From: Elysia chlorotica
Taxonomy: Eukaryota; Mollusca; Gastropoda; Plakobranchidae
Length of the DNA: 64,000 bases
Direction: 5' to 3'
Assembly: GCA_003991915.1 (NCBI GenBank)
Contig: RQTK01000790.1
Location: 4,514 to 68,513 of the forward strand
The notes under the pieces are model-generated. The model was not told the DNA's origin, ran no database searches, and saw only the letters and a program-made list of their open reading frames with translations. Below, piece by piece: positions 1 to 12,045 of this stretch. The translations under genes and the position numbers were made by a program. Numbering within the stretch: position 1 is the stretch's first letter; the number at the start of each line of letters is the position of its first letter.

Positions 1-55
<55 letters not shown>

Positions 56-935
56 GTTATTATTCAGAGTTGTTGTTTTTTTTTTTCACCACACAATGAA
101 TTGTTGTAATGGTGCACGAATGTTGATTTTGAAAACTACTATTCAATACTCTTTTCTACACATATCCGTTTTAACTCGCAATGGTTGTTAAACAATGCCA
201 TATGGCATGCACAAGTTATAAGAAGGAGTTATTAAAGTCTCTGCCTTGTCTCTTTACGTTCTGACATTATAAAATGGAATCTAAAATCAAGTGTGTCGTC
301 AAGTCTCTACATTTTGTATTCAGTTACTTCTCCAGTACCTCTTTCTTTTTGGATTGACATAACCCTGTATCATGTATAATCATTTATTTTGTAAGAAATA
401 ATCTCTTTCAAGTATTAGGTCTTAATGGTCCTTGAACCTTCAAATTTATTACTAGCTTTTCATAAAATTTGAGCTACATTAATTAACATTTTGACATCAT
501 TAAACATGAGATCATGTTGGGAAAACAATTAAACAACAACAAAAATTATATATGAACTTCGAGAAAATTGTAGATTTTCTTTGAAAAAAAATGAAAAAAA
601 AAGTAAATAAAAATAAAAAAGCATCAATGTGGTAGATGTTGTGTCTTTTTAATTTTCTACAGTAAATTTTCATGTGTACTTCTTGTGTCTATTTGATTGT
701 TTGGCATTGATTTTTTTTTTATTTGCAGATGGAAAAACAAGAAAGCTTTTGAGACACAACCCCCCATTGTTGGTAGGTGATTATAATTTTTTTTTTTTTT
801 TTTTGCAAATGGGTAAAAAAATATTGATGTTTAATATAATTGTCATCTACCTGCTGCAGCCATCTGATGGAATTTGTTAGTAATGACCAAAAGATAAAGT
901 AGGTATGTATATTCACATTATTGCTGTCATTATTA

Positions 936-978
<43 letters not shown>

Positions 979-1340
979 CATGATGATATTACATGCATTA
1001 TTGTTAATTGATGTATCTCCATATTTTCCCAGCAACTCTTAACTTAAAGATGCTTTGATGTTATTTTAAGGAATCAAGCAGGACCCTGTTGCAGTTAAAC
1101 GAAAAGATCAAGGTAAGCTTTTAATTATTTATGATAAAAACTTTTGTTATAAATCAAGACCCCGGTATTAGAAACGTCATTAAACAGGTTCATGTTTAAC
1201 TAATTATTACACCACAATTTTTTTTTTGTTCTTGAAAATTTCAAATAAATAAGTGTTATATTTATTTAATATTTGGTCAGGTAAGCTCAAGGTCTCTAAT
1301 CGATTACTAAATGAAGAGGAAGAGATCCGAAAAAAGAATA
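1..1340. other. AT-rich non-coding stretch with ATT microsatellites
   Basis: An (ATT)n tract occupies about 1-65 and another about 928-980. Between and after them the sequence is AT-rich with homopolymer T and A runs. No recognisable gene is present. Two short segments, 729-772 and 1071-1112, are bounded by good AG and GT splice-like dinucleotides and could be small exons of a gene entering from the left; this is discussed as a finding and not called as a gene. Confidence 0.5.
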
Positions 1341-1362
1341 AATTCATTTAAAAATAGGGCTA

Positions 1363-1680
1363 ATGGAGAAAGAAGCCGAGCTTATAGGGTTAAGGCCCGT
1401 AAGGTCAGCAGAGAAAACCGTTGTTAAAACAGGGCAGGCTAAAGCGCCGAAGATGCCTGAGTTTAGAGAGGGGAGGGATGACATGGAGAGCTATTTGCTC
1501 CGTTTCAAGAGGTTCGCAGCCACTAATAATTGGTCCAGAACCGATTGGACCACCCATTTGAGTGCCCTGCTGAGTGCTAAAGAACTCGTACTTACAGTAG
1601 ACTTAGCAAAGAATAGTCTACAGATTATAAATAATAAAGGCTCTGCTTACGAGGTACAACCTCATAAGCGAGGGGTTTAA
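1363..1680 (+). mobile_element. Gag-like retrotransposon fragment
   Basis: This is an open frame of 105 codons. Residues about 28-70 contain the pattern PKMPEF, then R-D-D-M-E-S-Y-L-L-R-F-K-R-F-A, then NNWSRTDW and LSALLS. That resembles the start of the gag region of LTR retrotransposons of the Ty3/gypsy kind found in molluscs, where a short helical gag domain of this shape precedes a zinc knuckle. After LSALLS the similarity stops and the frame ends; no knuckle, protease or polymerase follows, and no LTR was seen. It is most likely a 5' scrap of a dead element. Recognition is from motif shape only. Confidence 0.45.
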
Positions 1681-2870
1681 ATCCAAACTCAAAACCAGTC
1701 GCCCGTAACCCGTTTTGACTATGAGCCAGTTTAAGAATCGTCTTGAGACGTCGTGTGGGTGCACACCTTTTAGTCTGCTTGCAAGGATGTCAAGATAACC
1801 ATGGCCTGCACTCCCTCCGCAGGAAGTGAATATGTGCACACGAGTTGCATCTGTAAATAAATCACATTCTTACCGTAGGGCTAACATCATGCATTGATAT
1901 TGCCATAAAGGTCATATTTGGATTTGATCAAAAATTGAGATTTTTGTCTTAAGCGCGGACGTGTCACGTGTCACGAAGACTTCTCTCAGCTGGGTTTGAA
2001 CGGGTTGAATAGCTTTACGAACTTCAAATGTCGGATCTGAGCTTATACAAACATTTATAAGCACTTAGACTTAATTAGCTACAAAGACACTGAATGTTGA
2101 TGTAATAGTAACGAAGCTAAGAAAAGTTTGAAATAATATGATGACGACTAAATCCTGACATAATTTTAACGCACGCTATTTTATTGTTGTGATTATTCAT
2201 ATCACTTATTTCTGTCTCTTTGTCACCTTTCTATCTGTACCCAGGTACATTGAGTTATTGTGAATCTTGTAATCAAGTTTAATCATTTCATTATATAATC
2301 ACTGTAACTGCGTAATAAACATCTAGTTAAGATGATACTTTAAACCTGACGTTTAGTTCATTGTTTTCTGCACAAGGCGAAAGTTGTCCAAACATATAGG
2401 TCGTATGTTATGTGTGAGTGTTTAGACTACTAGGGCTTACACTGTGTGTCACACCCTACGCATCATCGTGCCCCGAAAAGAGTAATGTGCTTTCCAGTCT
2501 TTTTTTCTAGGTTAGCCATGTTTTGTGGAAAATAATTTTAATGGTAGCTTTCTGTTGTTTTCATTTTAAGCATATTCTAATAAACAGGGTGAAAAGAGAT
2601 GTACAAAAAATATTTTGAGTGGAAGTGAACGTGAATGATACATTGGGAGGGTTACAAAAATACCCTTAGGGTTTTTTTTTAATTTTTTAATGGAAATTTT
2701 TCTCTGAAATTTTATTCATTCATACTATAATTTGAAATTGTATGTATTGTTCAAATATTCGTTTTGACTATTTGAAAACTGACATCTTGCGACTTACAAA
2801 AGCGGGTAAAAAACACCATATACAAATAGGGTTAATAACTTTGTCTAGCTTAGCCACATTCAAATTAAAA
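1681..2870. other. Non-coding stretch, no recognised feature
   Basis: This AT-rich sequence has no long open frame, no repeat family recognised elsewhere in the window and no strong splice-like exon. It separates the gag-like scrap from the protease-like exon. Confidence 0.4.
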
Positions 2871-2906
2871 AACTATTGTTGTTGTTTTCCTTCCTCAATA
2901 TGCCAG

Positions 2907-3826
2907 GCTGCCATGAGTGTGAGGTGATGACTTCCTATTTCGATGCTGCTGAGGCCGCTCATGCCTGGGAAACTTGTACGAAAAATCCTGGCCACTCAAA
3001 CTTTATCCCCCTGTCCAAGTTTGAGATGAGCCATTTGCCGAAACCACACCAGAAAGCGTATGTTCTAGAAAGTATTCAGAATGTTGCTCGGAGTACAGGG
3101 CGGATCAGGGTTGGCTACACCAGCCACGATCGTCCGGACGATTATCCCTTTGCTGCTACAAGGGGGAGTGAAGTACCTCACTCAGGTACTGCATATGTCT
3201 ACCGCGTAACTCGGGGCAAGGGTCGTTGCCCATGCCCTGATGTCAAAGGTCATGAGGATGCTAAGAAACGCTGGTGGAAAGTTAACCTTCAAACAGCTTG
3301 CCATGTTGTTTTTAATACAGAAGAGGCCAAAAGATCTACCGTAGATCTTTTTTACGACGACAAGACTTCTATCGAGGATGGCAGAACAAGGACATTGTAT
3401 GGGCTGGAAGTCAGCGAACAAAACCAAGCAGGTGATCGGTGTGAATTGATCTGTGTCACGCATGAAAAAGAGTTGGTTTTAGAGCTGCGAGGTTTGATTG
3501 ATCAAAGCAGAAATTTATTCAATACTATATGTAGAAAAACATTTAGAACCTCTACAAACCTGTGTGTAGTGGTATCTCACCCCCACGGGCAGCATAAACA
3601 CATCACGGTTGGCAAGATCCGAGGCAGGTCGAAGATGTGTGGCATTGGTCGTAGAAATTTCAGTTATGATGCGGATACCTGTCGCGGCAGTAGTGGAGCA
3701 CCAATCTTTATGCCTCTCGGAAATTGGATCATCCAGTCGCCGTGGATGGCTCCACACAGCCACTCTGATCCATCAGGGGATGAAAAGCTCAACAAAAGTG
3801 GAGAGGGAGGCATGTGGCTGCTCTGA
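2907..3826 (+). CDS. PA-clan (trypsin-fold) protease-like protein, probable terminal exon
   Basis: One open frame runs to a TGA at 3824. A polypyrimidine stretch ending in TGCCAG at 2901-2906 looks like a splice acceptor, so this may be the last exon; an in-frame ATG at 2900 is the alternative start. Three motifs fit a serine-peptidase fold: TACHVVFN (catalytic His, about 3295-3318), VDLFYDD (candidate Asp, about 3340-3360) and DTCRGSSGAP (Ser in GSSG, about 3676-3705). The N-terminal part is Cys- and His-rich (CHEC, then SYFDAAEAAHAWE). The family seems to be an uncharacterised animal group with this CxGSSGAP box; substrate and location are unknown. No further exon was recognised on either side, so it could be a decayed or partial copy. 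The Ser and His motifs are seen; catalytic activity is inferred. Confidence 0.55.
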
Positions 3827-3829
3827 TCT

Positions 3830-4370
3830 TTTCTGATGCCTTATATCGTCACTATGCTATGATTTGACATAAGCCATTTTTGTTACCTTTGAGATAATCA
3901 ATGAAACTGTTTTATTTCCTTATTTCCAATTTCAATTGGACATGTGTTTCGGAACAAAAACCTATAAACACATTTTAATATGAAAGTTAAGTTATATACA
4001 TCTCATTTTCACCTTTACTTGCATTTTATAGCATATTAAGTTAGGCTCATGCCATAATAATTGTTCTAGATTCGTGACAGTATGAAATTATTAATTATAA
4101 ATATTTTGTCAATTTTTACATTTCTATTTTGCTAATATTCGTCTGATTTTTTTTAACCTCAGCTCACTTCAACATGTAGCCTATTATGTTATTCTAATGT
4201 TTGATTTTTAAAAAAATTTGTTTTTCATGTTTCACATGCTTTTGTATTCACCTTGCATGTACATTTTTTTGTGACAAAAATAAAATTTCTTAGAAAGGAT
4301 AAAAAATTTTTGTAAAATTTATAAATCTCTAAGTCGTTTTTAATTTTACGTGCCGCACGAGACAGGCGGA
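3830..4370. other. AT-rich non-coding stretch
   Basis: No gene or repeat unit was recognised. It ends in a T18 run followed by G14 at 4371-4402, which abuts a SINE fragment. Confidence 0.4.
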
Positions 4371-4402
4371 TTTTTTTTTTTTTTTTTTGGGGGGGGGGGG
4401 GG

Positions 4403-4562
4403 TCTGCACTCCAGTCTCCGCCAGTTACTTTAAACTGACACCGACCCAACCTAGTAGGGAATACAAATGGACTAATGAATTTTGACTGATCGTGGGATTC
4501 GAACCCCAGACCTTCTTATCTGGAGACCAATTGCCTAACCACTTCTTGGGCGAGTTCGTGCC
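4403..4562 (-). repeat. tRNA-derived SINE, head type B, 3'-truncated
   Basis: On the minus strand the copy begins near 4562 with a tRNA-like head: an A-box-like GTGGTTAGGCAATTGG and a B box GGGTTCGAATCCCA. It continues into the shared SINE body GGTTGGGTCGGTGTCAGT. The usual body after that point is missing and is replaced by a G14/T18 homopolymer junction at 4371-4402. Confidence 0.7.
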
Positions 4563-4896
4563 TTCCAATTGTTACACAGGATCTAACTCACTAAATATTA
4601 CTTATTTTTACACATCGCCTCATTCCAGGCCTATTCCATTGGAGCACACGAATATAATTCGGGTTTTTTTTTTATTATTAATAATTAACAAAAGAAAGTT
4701 GGTATGAAAATGGAGATGTACAATGCGCATGTGTGCTGTCATAAGCACGCATGTGAGCGATGTGATAAAAATAACTTTAAAAGTTTAGATTCAGATCATT
4801 AGACCTCATTAAACCAGAAACAGCAAAGTGCACCATCTCCCTCCCTGCGGTGGGTGGCGCCAGCGAAAACTCAAAAACAGACACAAGTGGAGGACA

Positions 4897-5579
4897 ACAG
4901 GTACAGGGCATGGTTACCCATACGTATAGGCCTACAGGTACAGGGCATGGTTAACCATACGTATAGGCCTACAGGTACGGGGCATGGTTACCCATACGTA
5001 TAGGCCTACAGGTACAGGGCATGGTTAACCATACGTATAGGCCTACAGGTACAGGGCATGGTTAACCATACGTATAGGCCTACAGGTACAGGGCATGGTT
5101 AACCATACGTATAGGCCTACAGGTACAGGGCATGGTTAACCATACGTATAGGCCTACAGGTACAGGGCATGGTTAACCATACGTATAGGCCTACAGGTAC
5201 AGGGCATGGTTAACCATACGTATAGGCCTACAGGTACAGGGCATGGTTAACCATACGTATAGGCCTACAGGTACAGGGCATGGTTAACCATACGTATAGG
5301 CCTACAGGTACAGGGCATGGTTAACCATACGTATAGGCCTACAGGTACAGGGCATGGTTAACCATACGTATAGGCCTACAGGTACAGGGCATGGTTAACC
5401 ATACGTATAGGCCTACAGGTACAGGGCATGGTTAACCATACGTATAGGCCTACAGGTACAGGGCATGGTTAACCATACGTATAGGCCTACAGGTACAGGG
5501 CATGGTTAACCATACGTATAGGCCTACAGGTACAGGGCATGGTTAACCATACGTATAGGCCTACAGGTACAGGGCATGG
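4897..5579 (+). repeat. 37-bp minisatellite, about 18.5 units
   Basis: Near-identical 37-bp units run head to tail. Each unit carries three back-to-back palindromes, GGTTAACC, ATACGTAT and AGGCCT, followed by ACAGGTACAGGGCAT. The first and third units read GGTTACCC instead of GGTTAACC, and one unit has a single A-to-G change; the rest look identical by eye. The array stops abruptly in GGCCCTCCCCCC at about 5580. No coding potential is apparent. Confidence 0.95.
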
Positions 5580-5734
5580 CCCTCCCCCCTCTTTCTCACC
5601 CCTTGTTACTTCATGTACCATGTAGCCATACGCTGCACCTATAATTATTATGTTCAAGATCCAGACTATGAAGAATGTCATTTCAATGTAATCGTAGCAT
5701 CCAAGGTACTGACGTCTTCAGGATTCGATATTTC

Positions 5735-5960
5735 ACTACATCAGTCACAACGCCTTCTCCTCCCCCTGCTTTTTCTTCTCCTCTGCTCTTTCTCCTTCTC
5801 CTGCCCCTTCTTCTCCTGCTCTTCCTCCTACTCCTGTTCCTCCTCTTGCGCCTACTCCTGCTCATCTTCCTTCTCCTCTGCCTGCTCCTCTTTCTCTTAA
5901 TCCGTCTGCACCGCCACCTCCTCCTCCTCCCCCTCCTCCTCCGCCTCCTCCGGTCCCTAT
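5735..5960. repeat. CT-rich low-complexity tract
   Basis: This is a polypyrimidine block of mixed CTT, CTC and CCT triplets. It opens frames rich in Ser, Leu and Cys on the plus strand and Arg on the minus strand, which are artefacts of composition and not genes. Confidence 0.85.
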
Positions 5961-6299
5961 ATTATTAATCAAGCTCAGGGTTTTCCTAAAATCTATGATC
6001 ATTGCTTTAGTCCAAGGCTTCCAAAAATAGAAGGCCAAGTCACCGAATTTTTGGAAGCCTTGGTCTTATCGACATTCAAAATTAGATAGTCGCGCTCACA
6101 CCATTCAACAAAAGTGTTCACCTCTTCCACAAAATCATTGTTATTGTCGTCGGTAATTGATCCAGTCAATCTAGGCGAAAGCACGGTGCCTTATGGTGCT
6201 CCAGTGCCGCCATAACAGTGTCTGAGATAGTGGAAGGGCTAAGTCGCACTAGCTGAGGTCGAGAGGTCAGGTAGTCGAGTATCCAAAGAATAGTAGATG

Positions 6300-6566
6300 G
6301 GTTGGTTGGTTGGGTTGGTTTTAACGTCCAGCAGCAGCACTATATAGGCTATATTGTGGACGGGCCCCATGACGGACGCCTGACAATTTTATGTGCTGCC
6401 ACACACTAGACAGGGCGGGGATACCATGACTCCTGTTAATGTTTCAGCCGGTCACATTATACTGACACCGACCCAAACAGTAGGAAACGCAACAGCCAGG
6501 ATTCGAACTCGGGACCTTTGCGTTGGAAGCCGATGTTCTACCCCTGTGCCACCGCGCCCCCCAAAA
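6300..6566 (-). repeat. tRNA-derived SINE, head type A, nearly full length
   Basis: The minus-strand copy has the head GGTGGCACAGGGGTAGAACA (A box) and GAGTTCGAATCC (B box). The body has GTCGGTGTCAGTATAATGTG and GGGGCCCGTCCAC, and the tail ends in GACGTTAAAACCAACC with a TTGG-repeat flank. It interrupts the LINE polymerase region. Confidence 0.85.
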
Positions 6567-6835
6567 ATGTTGTAAGAAATGAGTTTGTCATAAAGTAAAT
6601 GAGGTTATATTGTGTTGAAAGTATCGGAAAATAACGTAGAACATAAGGCGAACGAAAGAACGAGTTTTTTTTTCCAAATGAGAGTAAATATTATTCAAAA
6701 CATGAAAAATGTCATCTTCTATGCCTCTCTTAATATCTGTAAAGTGGCCATGACTTTATTTGCAAGGGGATCTAAGTGAGACAAAACACGCCTTCGAAAA
6801 CTTTCATAACACACGATGTCAGCGCCACAGGGCGT

Positions 6836-7114
6836 GTTCTCTATAGGGTTTAACGTCTCCTGGGATTCTCCAGGGAGTCATATTCGGCGACGGGCCCCAA
6901 GACTTACGTCTGACAATTTTATGTGCTGCGACACACGAGAAAGGGCGGGATACCATGACTCCTGTCTCAGCTGGTCACAGTATACTGACACCGATCCAAC
7001 CAGTTACAGGGGACGAATATTGGACAAATAAATCTGCCGATCGTGGGATTAGATCCGCGGACCTCCTGATCTGAAGATCAACGCTCTACCACATGAGCCA
7101 ATTCGCCCCCATGC
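6836..7114 (-). repeat. tRNA-derived SINE, head type B with alternative tail
   Basis: On the minus strand the head is ATTGGCTCATGTGGTAGAGC with TCTTCAGATCAGG. The same central body as the type A copies follows (CTGAGACAGGAGTCATGGTA, TTGGGGCCCGTC). The last part differs and ends CCCAGGAGACGTTAAACCC then TATAGAG. It lies inside the LINE polymerase region, with LINE motifs on both sides. Confidence 0.8.
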
Positions 7115-10100
7115 CACAGGGCGTAGATCATTCATACATTTAATATTTGCTTTTTTAGGAACCGGAACTATGTGAGATGCTTTCCAGGCCGATGGAATCT
7201 GTCAGCTTGTTAGAGACAAATTAAAATTATAAGATGGAATAATGTTAAGTTGATCTGCGCATAATTTCAATACATTATTTTGCCATCACACCGTCAGGTC
7301 CTGCCGCTTTATTTGGTTTTATTCCTTTTACCGATTTTAAAACTTCCTCATTTGAAATTGTATGTGTTTTTTCCCTTTCATTCAACAACCTCTCGCTAAA
7401 TACACTCACCCTTTCATCTCATACCTTCCTGAAGTCATGACAGTCAAACATTCCATAGAATTTATTTAGTTCATTTGCATATTCCTTACAGTTCAGCTTA
7501 ATTCCCTCTTTCTTTTTCGTACGACCACCCATCCTACTCAGACCATTCCAGATATGTTTCATGTCATTCTCTTGGAAATGTTTTTTTCAGTTTTCTCTTT
7601 GTAATCCTTCTTGCCGTTCTTAATTACTGCTTTTAGCTCCTTCTGCACTTATCTTATTTCAATTTTATCTCTGGTTTTGTCTACGCTAATTTCTTTTAAT
7701 TTAAAACGCCTTTAATTTCTTTCGTCACCCATGGTGTGTTGTTAGGATATACTTTCATAATTTTTCATGGGACAATAGTAACAACACATAAGTTAATGTA
7801 AGAACAAACAGCTTCAGTGAATTCTTTAATGTCTTTGGCTGACTCGATGAACACGGTCCAGTCTGTGCACTCCAGTGATGCCCTGGTTGTCTCCCAAGTC
7901 TCTCTGTCCACGATAGTACAGTCTTCTGTGTCGGGGTTTCTCTCTGTACGAGCGGTCGGTACGCACGTCACATGTAAATTAGATCGTGGTCTGATCGTCC
8001 AAGTGGGTATACAGCTTGGCACCACAGATATCTATTAATAGACATCTGTGGTCGGCACCAATGTGAGTCTTTAACTTTGCTAGAGGAGTTCAAGTGTGTT
8101 ACCCCCTCTCGTCGGACATGATGTTTGTTGTTGGTATCCGGGAAAGGCTGTTTTCACATTACAGCGGTTTTAAAGGCGTCAGGAGACTGTGTCTTTAGTA
8201 AATGAATATGGGACGACAATAGTTCTGTTGCGTGTGTGTAATTGGCGCTTGGTGGAATGTACACATATGTTACTGTATAATGACGCGGGATATTTCTCTG
8301 GGTAGATATTAGGGGATGGGTCGAAATTGTAATAAATTCCAAATTCGAGTCACAAAATGAATGGCTATGTGGACTGTTCTTGGGGTTGCACCACTTTGAA
8401 TTAACATAAATTCAACCATAACCTCCTGATTTATTGCCAAAGTTCGCGTTTTTGTCGCTTCGAAAAAGTCTAAAACCACCAAATTCAACATTATCATCCA
8501 AAATGTTTTGGTACAACCAAGTTTCGTTGAAGACAGCACGCTACAGGTTTCAAAACGGTTGTCGTAATTAACATGAGCACACAGTTTGTCAACTTTTGTT
8601 GTAAATCGACTACACATTTCTCTCTTTCTCTGTCGCCTTACCCTTCTGTGCCTAAGTGACTGCATTTTCATTATTGTACCTTCTCCACTCTGTCCTGATT
8701 ATAACATTATACATTTCCACAGTCTCTCTCCCTCGTCTCTCTCATCGTCTCTGTATCTATAATATAGTCAGGCAAGGTGGTGAAATGTCACCAGATCTTT
8801 TCAATTGATATAGCGAAATTATGCTATGGAATATAATTGACGGTCTAGGCATGTCCAGAAAATGAAAATAATATAATTTATCAGGTACATGTATCCTGAT
8901 GGCCCAGTTCAAATTGTTGGGTCTGGAAACAAAATCTTCATTCACTATTGAATATTGTAGTAACAGATAGTACAAAACAAGGATTTTTAGTGATTGTAAA
9001 GAAGACTGAGTGTGTCTATCTTCTTCTCACTGACAACTATAACTTCTCCTTTTTTATATTCTCTCTACATTCTTTCCTTTTCTCTCCTTCACATCCTTCT
9101 TGTGAAATATTTCAATCCGAACAGTGAACACGTATTTCATATTATAACGATGGGTCTTTCGGATCAATGAAATCTCTTCAAATGATAAAAAATATTCAAG
9201 GGTGGGTTCGAAGCTTCCTGTCAAGGCCTACTTAAATATAATTATAAAATATTCTTTTGCGCAAAATGCAATACTGAAATTTTAAATTTATATATTTACA
9301 TTGCCGTTTTCAGAAGCTTGTTTCACGTTTTGGAAAGAGCGATCATCAATCCTTGTCGCCATTGGTCAGTGTTGTTCACTGGCATCCATTGAATCAACAA
9401 ATAGACTGCCTTCAGGAAAGTGTCCATGCACAGTGTATGCTTACAACTTGTATACTCAAATACTGACACACAGTCATGTTGTTCAACAGATGGTTTTACT
9501 CTAGCGCCAAAATACAAGGGGTACAAATCAGACTAACACAAGCCAAGGAAAATTAATGCAAAAACGAGCAGAGCATTTACAGCAATACAGATTGAATAAA
9601 CTGTCCATGTATGTAGGTTTCATAAGTGAAAATATTTCAGAAACAGAAAGAAGTCTGTGTTTTGTGGTTTTGTGTAAATATTTAAACAATTATTTTCTTT
9701 TGACAATGTATTCAACCCTGGTTAGCTCTTAAGCCAATGATAAATTGCTTTTTTAAAATGTATGTTTAATATATTTTGAAATTTTTATGGAAAAGAAACA
9801 ACAAACACTATGTGTTGTTTCACGTATCGAGAAAAATGATCTGTATACATTTCGCTTAAAATTTTCATGTCATTATTTTTAGCCAATAGATTTACACAAT
9901 CATGATATTACATTATTAGAAGAAATCAAACAATCGATCGGAGCTTTGAACTGTCCTTTTCTCTTTAATTTTTAGCGTGTTAACAGGGAAGTTCTGACTT
10001 TCTTTTTTATTGTTTTTGTTAATTTATTTCCCCTTGTAAATAAATTTCTAAAAATATGACCACTTTGTTGTTCATTATCAACCTTTAAAGTACGTTCATA

Positions 10101-10261
10101 ATTTACCTCTTGATTGACAAGTGTACCCACAACCATCTGTTTTTTTGTTTTGCTTTGCAGTGCATGTGCCACTGGGAAATTGGTGGTAGCATTGAACCCC
10201 CAGTCAAGACGTACCCAGGACTGGATAAACCCATTTCTCTAACTTCGTGCCCCACTGATTG

Positions 10262-10355
10262 TCGAGTTGAGTTGGTTTAACGTCCAACGTCAGCACTATA
10301 TTATTTTGTTGACTGACGTCTGACAATTCTATGTGCTGCCAGGGGACGAAGTTTT
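10262..10355 (-). repeat. SINE tail fragment
   Basis: The plus strand reads GAGTTGGTTTAACGTCCAAC, then GCACTATATTATTTTGTTGA and GTCTGACAATTCTATGTGCT. These are the reverse of the shared SINE tail and body with a deletion in between. No tRNA-like head is present. Confidence 0.7.
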
Positions 10356-11839
10356 GATGTTAAGAAGTACCACAATTTCAAAGGTAGACTCATCTACAAT
10401 ATAAATAAATGAAAATCATTTTAGAATAAAAGTAAGGTCTTGCTAGTTTCTTTTTCTCACTGGAGATTATTGGTCTACAGTGCATTTAATGATAATTAAA
10501 CATTCTGTTAATTCTAAACATAGCACCATGGCATCTAAAAGACAGAACAAAAATAAGGCAAATAAAAAGTCAAATTATTTTGATTTCATCATTTATTATT
10601 ATTCATTTCTTTCAAATCTATTTACAAAAAATACATAGTGTCTGCTCTTCAAACATCAACAAATGGCATTAAAATATAAAAATCCAAAGTCCATTTTCCC
10701 CCTGCAATATCACTTGTACAGAGGTATAATTATATCAGCCTCTTACAGGGCTTTTTCAAGAGAAAAATTCAACACAAAAAAACAACGACCACACAGCTCA
10801 TTCAACTATCAATATGATCCAAACACAATGTCTCACTTCACACCTGTACATAGGATTCTTACATTTTCATTCAATAAACCTGATACTGATGAATAATGGA
10901 ATGTAGGCTGCCTGTACTGATATAGCGAGCTGACATTCTTCCTTCAAGTGACTTGCAAAGAATACATTGTACATATTAAAATTACCGTAACATTTACAGA
11001 CACATCATAAAGCATGGGTAACCATAAATCCAAAATTCATCTTGGAGAAAATAAACTACGGAGTTCATTTAATTACAGAGCAGAACAAGCAAGACAAAAA
11101 ATATGAACAGAGTAACCTAATATGCAGGAATTTATAGCATGTTAAAATCTTACAAGTCTTTTTTATTTATACACATTTTAATCCAACTTTGCATCACCTC
11201 AATTGTGACTAGCTTCAAGATAACCATCTTAAAAATAAAACCCAATAAGAACATTCTTAAACAATCGCAAACACTTATACTGCCTAGAGTGGAAACCTAA
11301 AGAAAACTCTTAGTTCAAACTAAATTTTCCACCGGGATAGGTTATTTTTCTCTTTAGCCCCTGCTAGAATGTGCCTTGATTATTTTAATTCAAAGTTGAC
11401 ACCATAAATACAAGCTGTCAAGCATTTTTCATTGTTTATTGATGCCTAAGGCATGGTTTTAGAAGGAATGGGGCTGGGACTAAATTCAAATTTTTTTTAA
11501 ACAGCTCTAACTTTTTTGGTTCAGGTATAATGCACTTTCTGTAATTCAAATCCTTTGAATTAAGTTTTGATCAAATCCCAAACTATCTGAACGAGGTTTT
11601 CAATGTATTTACATAATTGTCAAATTTTAGCAAAGCACCAATTCATGCAGATTTCAAATAGATCAAGTGTGAGAAATCTAGCCATCAAAGAAAAAATCTG
11701 AATAGTTTAATTATAAGCACTTTACATTTTGTAAAGATGCCAGTTTCAATGTACCACACAAGATGGACTACCACTGTACCAGTCTGAGGTAGAGTTTTTG
11801 AGTCGAAGAAATGGTTGGGATGTCCACAGTTGAAATCTA

Positions 11840-12045
11840 ACATGATGAGTTGCATTAACGTCCAACTCAGCACTATTTATGCTATATTGTAGACGGGCCC
11901 CAAGACTGACGTCTGACAATATATGTGCTGTTACACACGAAACAGGGCGGGGATACCATGACTCCTGTCTCAGCAAGTCACATTAAACTGACACCTACCC
12001 AACCAGTAGGGAGCGAAATCGCCAGGGCTTGAATCTGGACCTTTC
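11840..12045 (-). repeat. tRNA-derived SINE, head type A, partial
   Basis: Body motifs GACGGGCCCCAAGAC, ACCATGACTCCTGTCTCAGC and CCAACCAGTAGGGA occur in order on the plus strand (reverse of the SINE). The B-box region reads GGGCTTGAATC. The A-box end is lost. It lies just beyond the cyclin L stop codon and may be within its 3' untranslated region. Confidence 0.75.

Larger units (their letters stand above)
5999..8671 (-). mobile_element. Decayed non-LTR retrotransposon (LINE), split by two SINEs
   Basis: Reading the minus strand from 8671 downward, protein motifs occur in LINE order but in shifting frames. An endonuclease-like part (8340-8150) has ITISTHPL and VYIPPSAN. A linker at 8025-7690 has CTDWTVF and then VYPNNTPWVTKEIK. 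The reverse-transcriptase start at 7310-7290 has KAAGPDGV, and IPSAWKASHIVPVP-like sequence follows near 7190-7150. After a SINE (6836-7114) the polymerase resumes at 6833 with ALTSCVMK. After a second SINE (6300-6566) it resumes with ILWILDYLTSRPQ and TGAP-stop-GTVLSP, then joins SITDD by an internal deletion that removed the catalytic YADD region. Frameshifts and stops show it is dead. The clade is APE-type (Jockey/L2-like group); a finer placement is not possible here. Confidence 0.8.

Noticed and set aside
4897..5579. CRISPR-like array
   Set aside because: The units are directly head to tail with no unique spacers, and the genome is eukaryotic.
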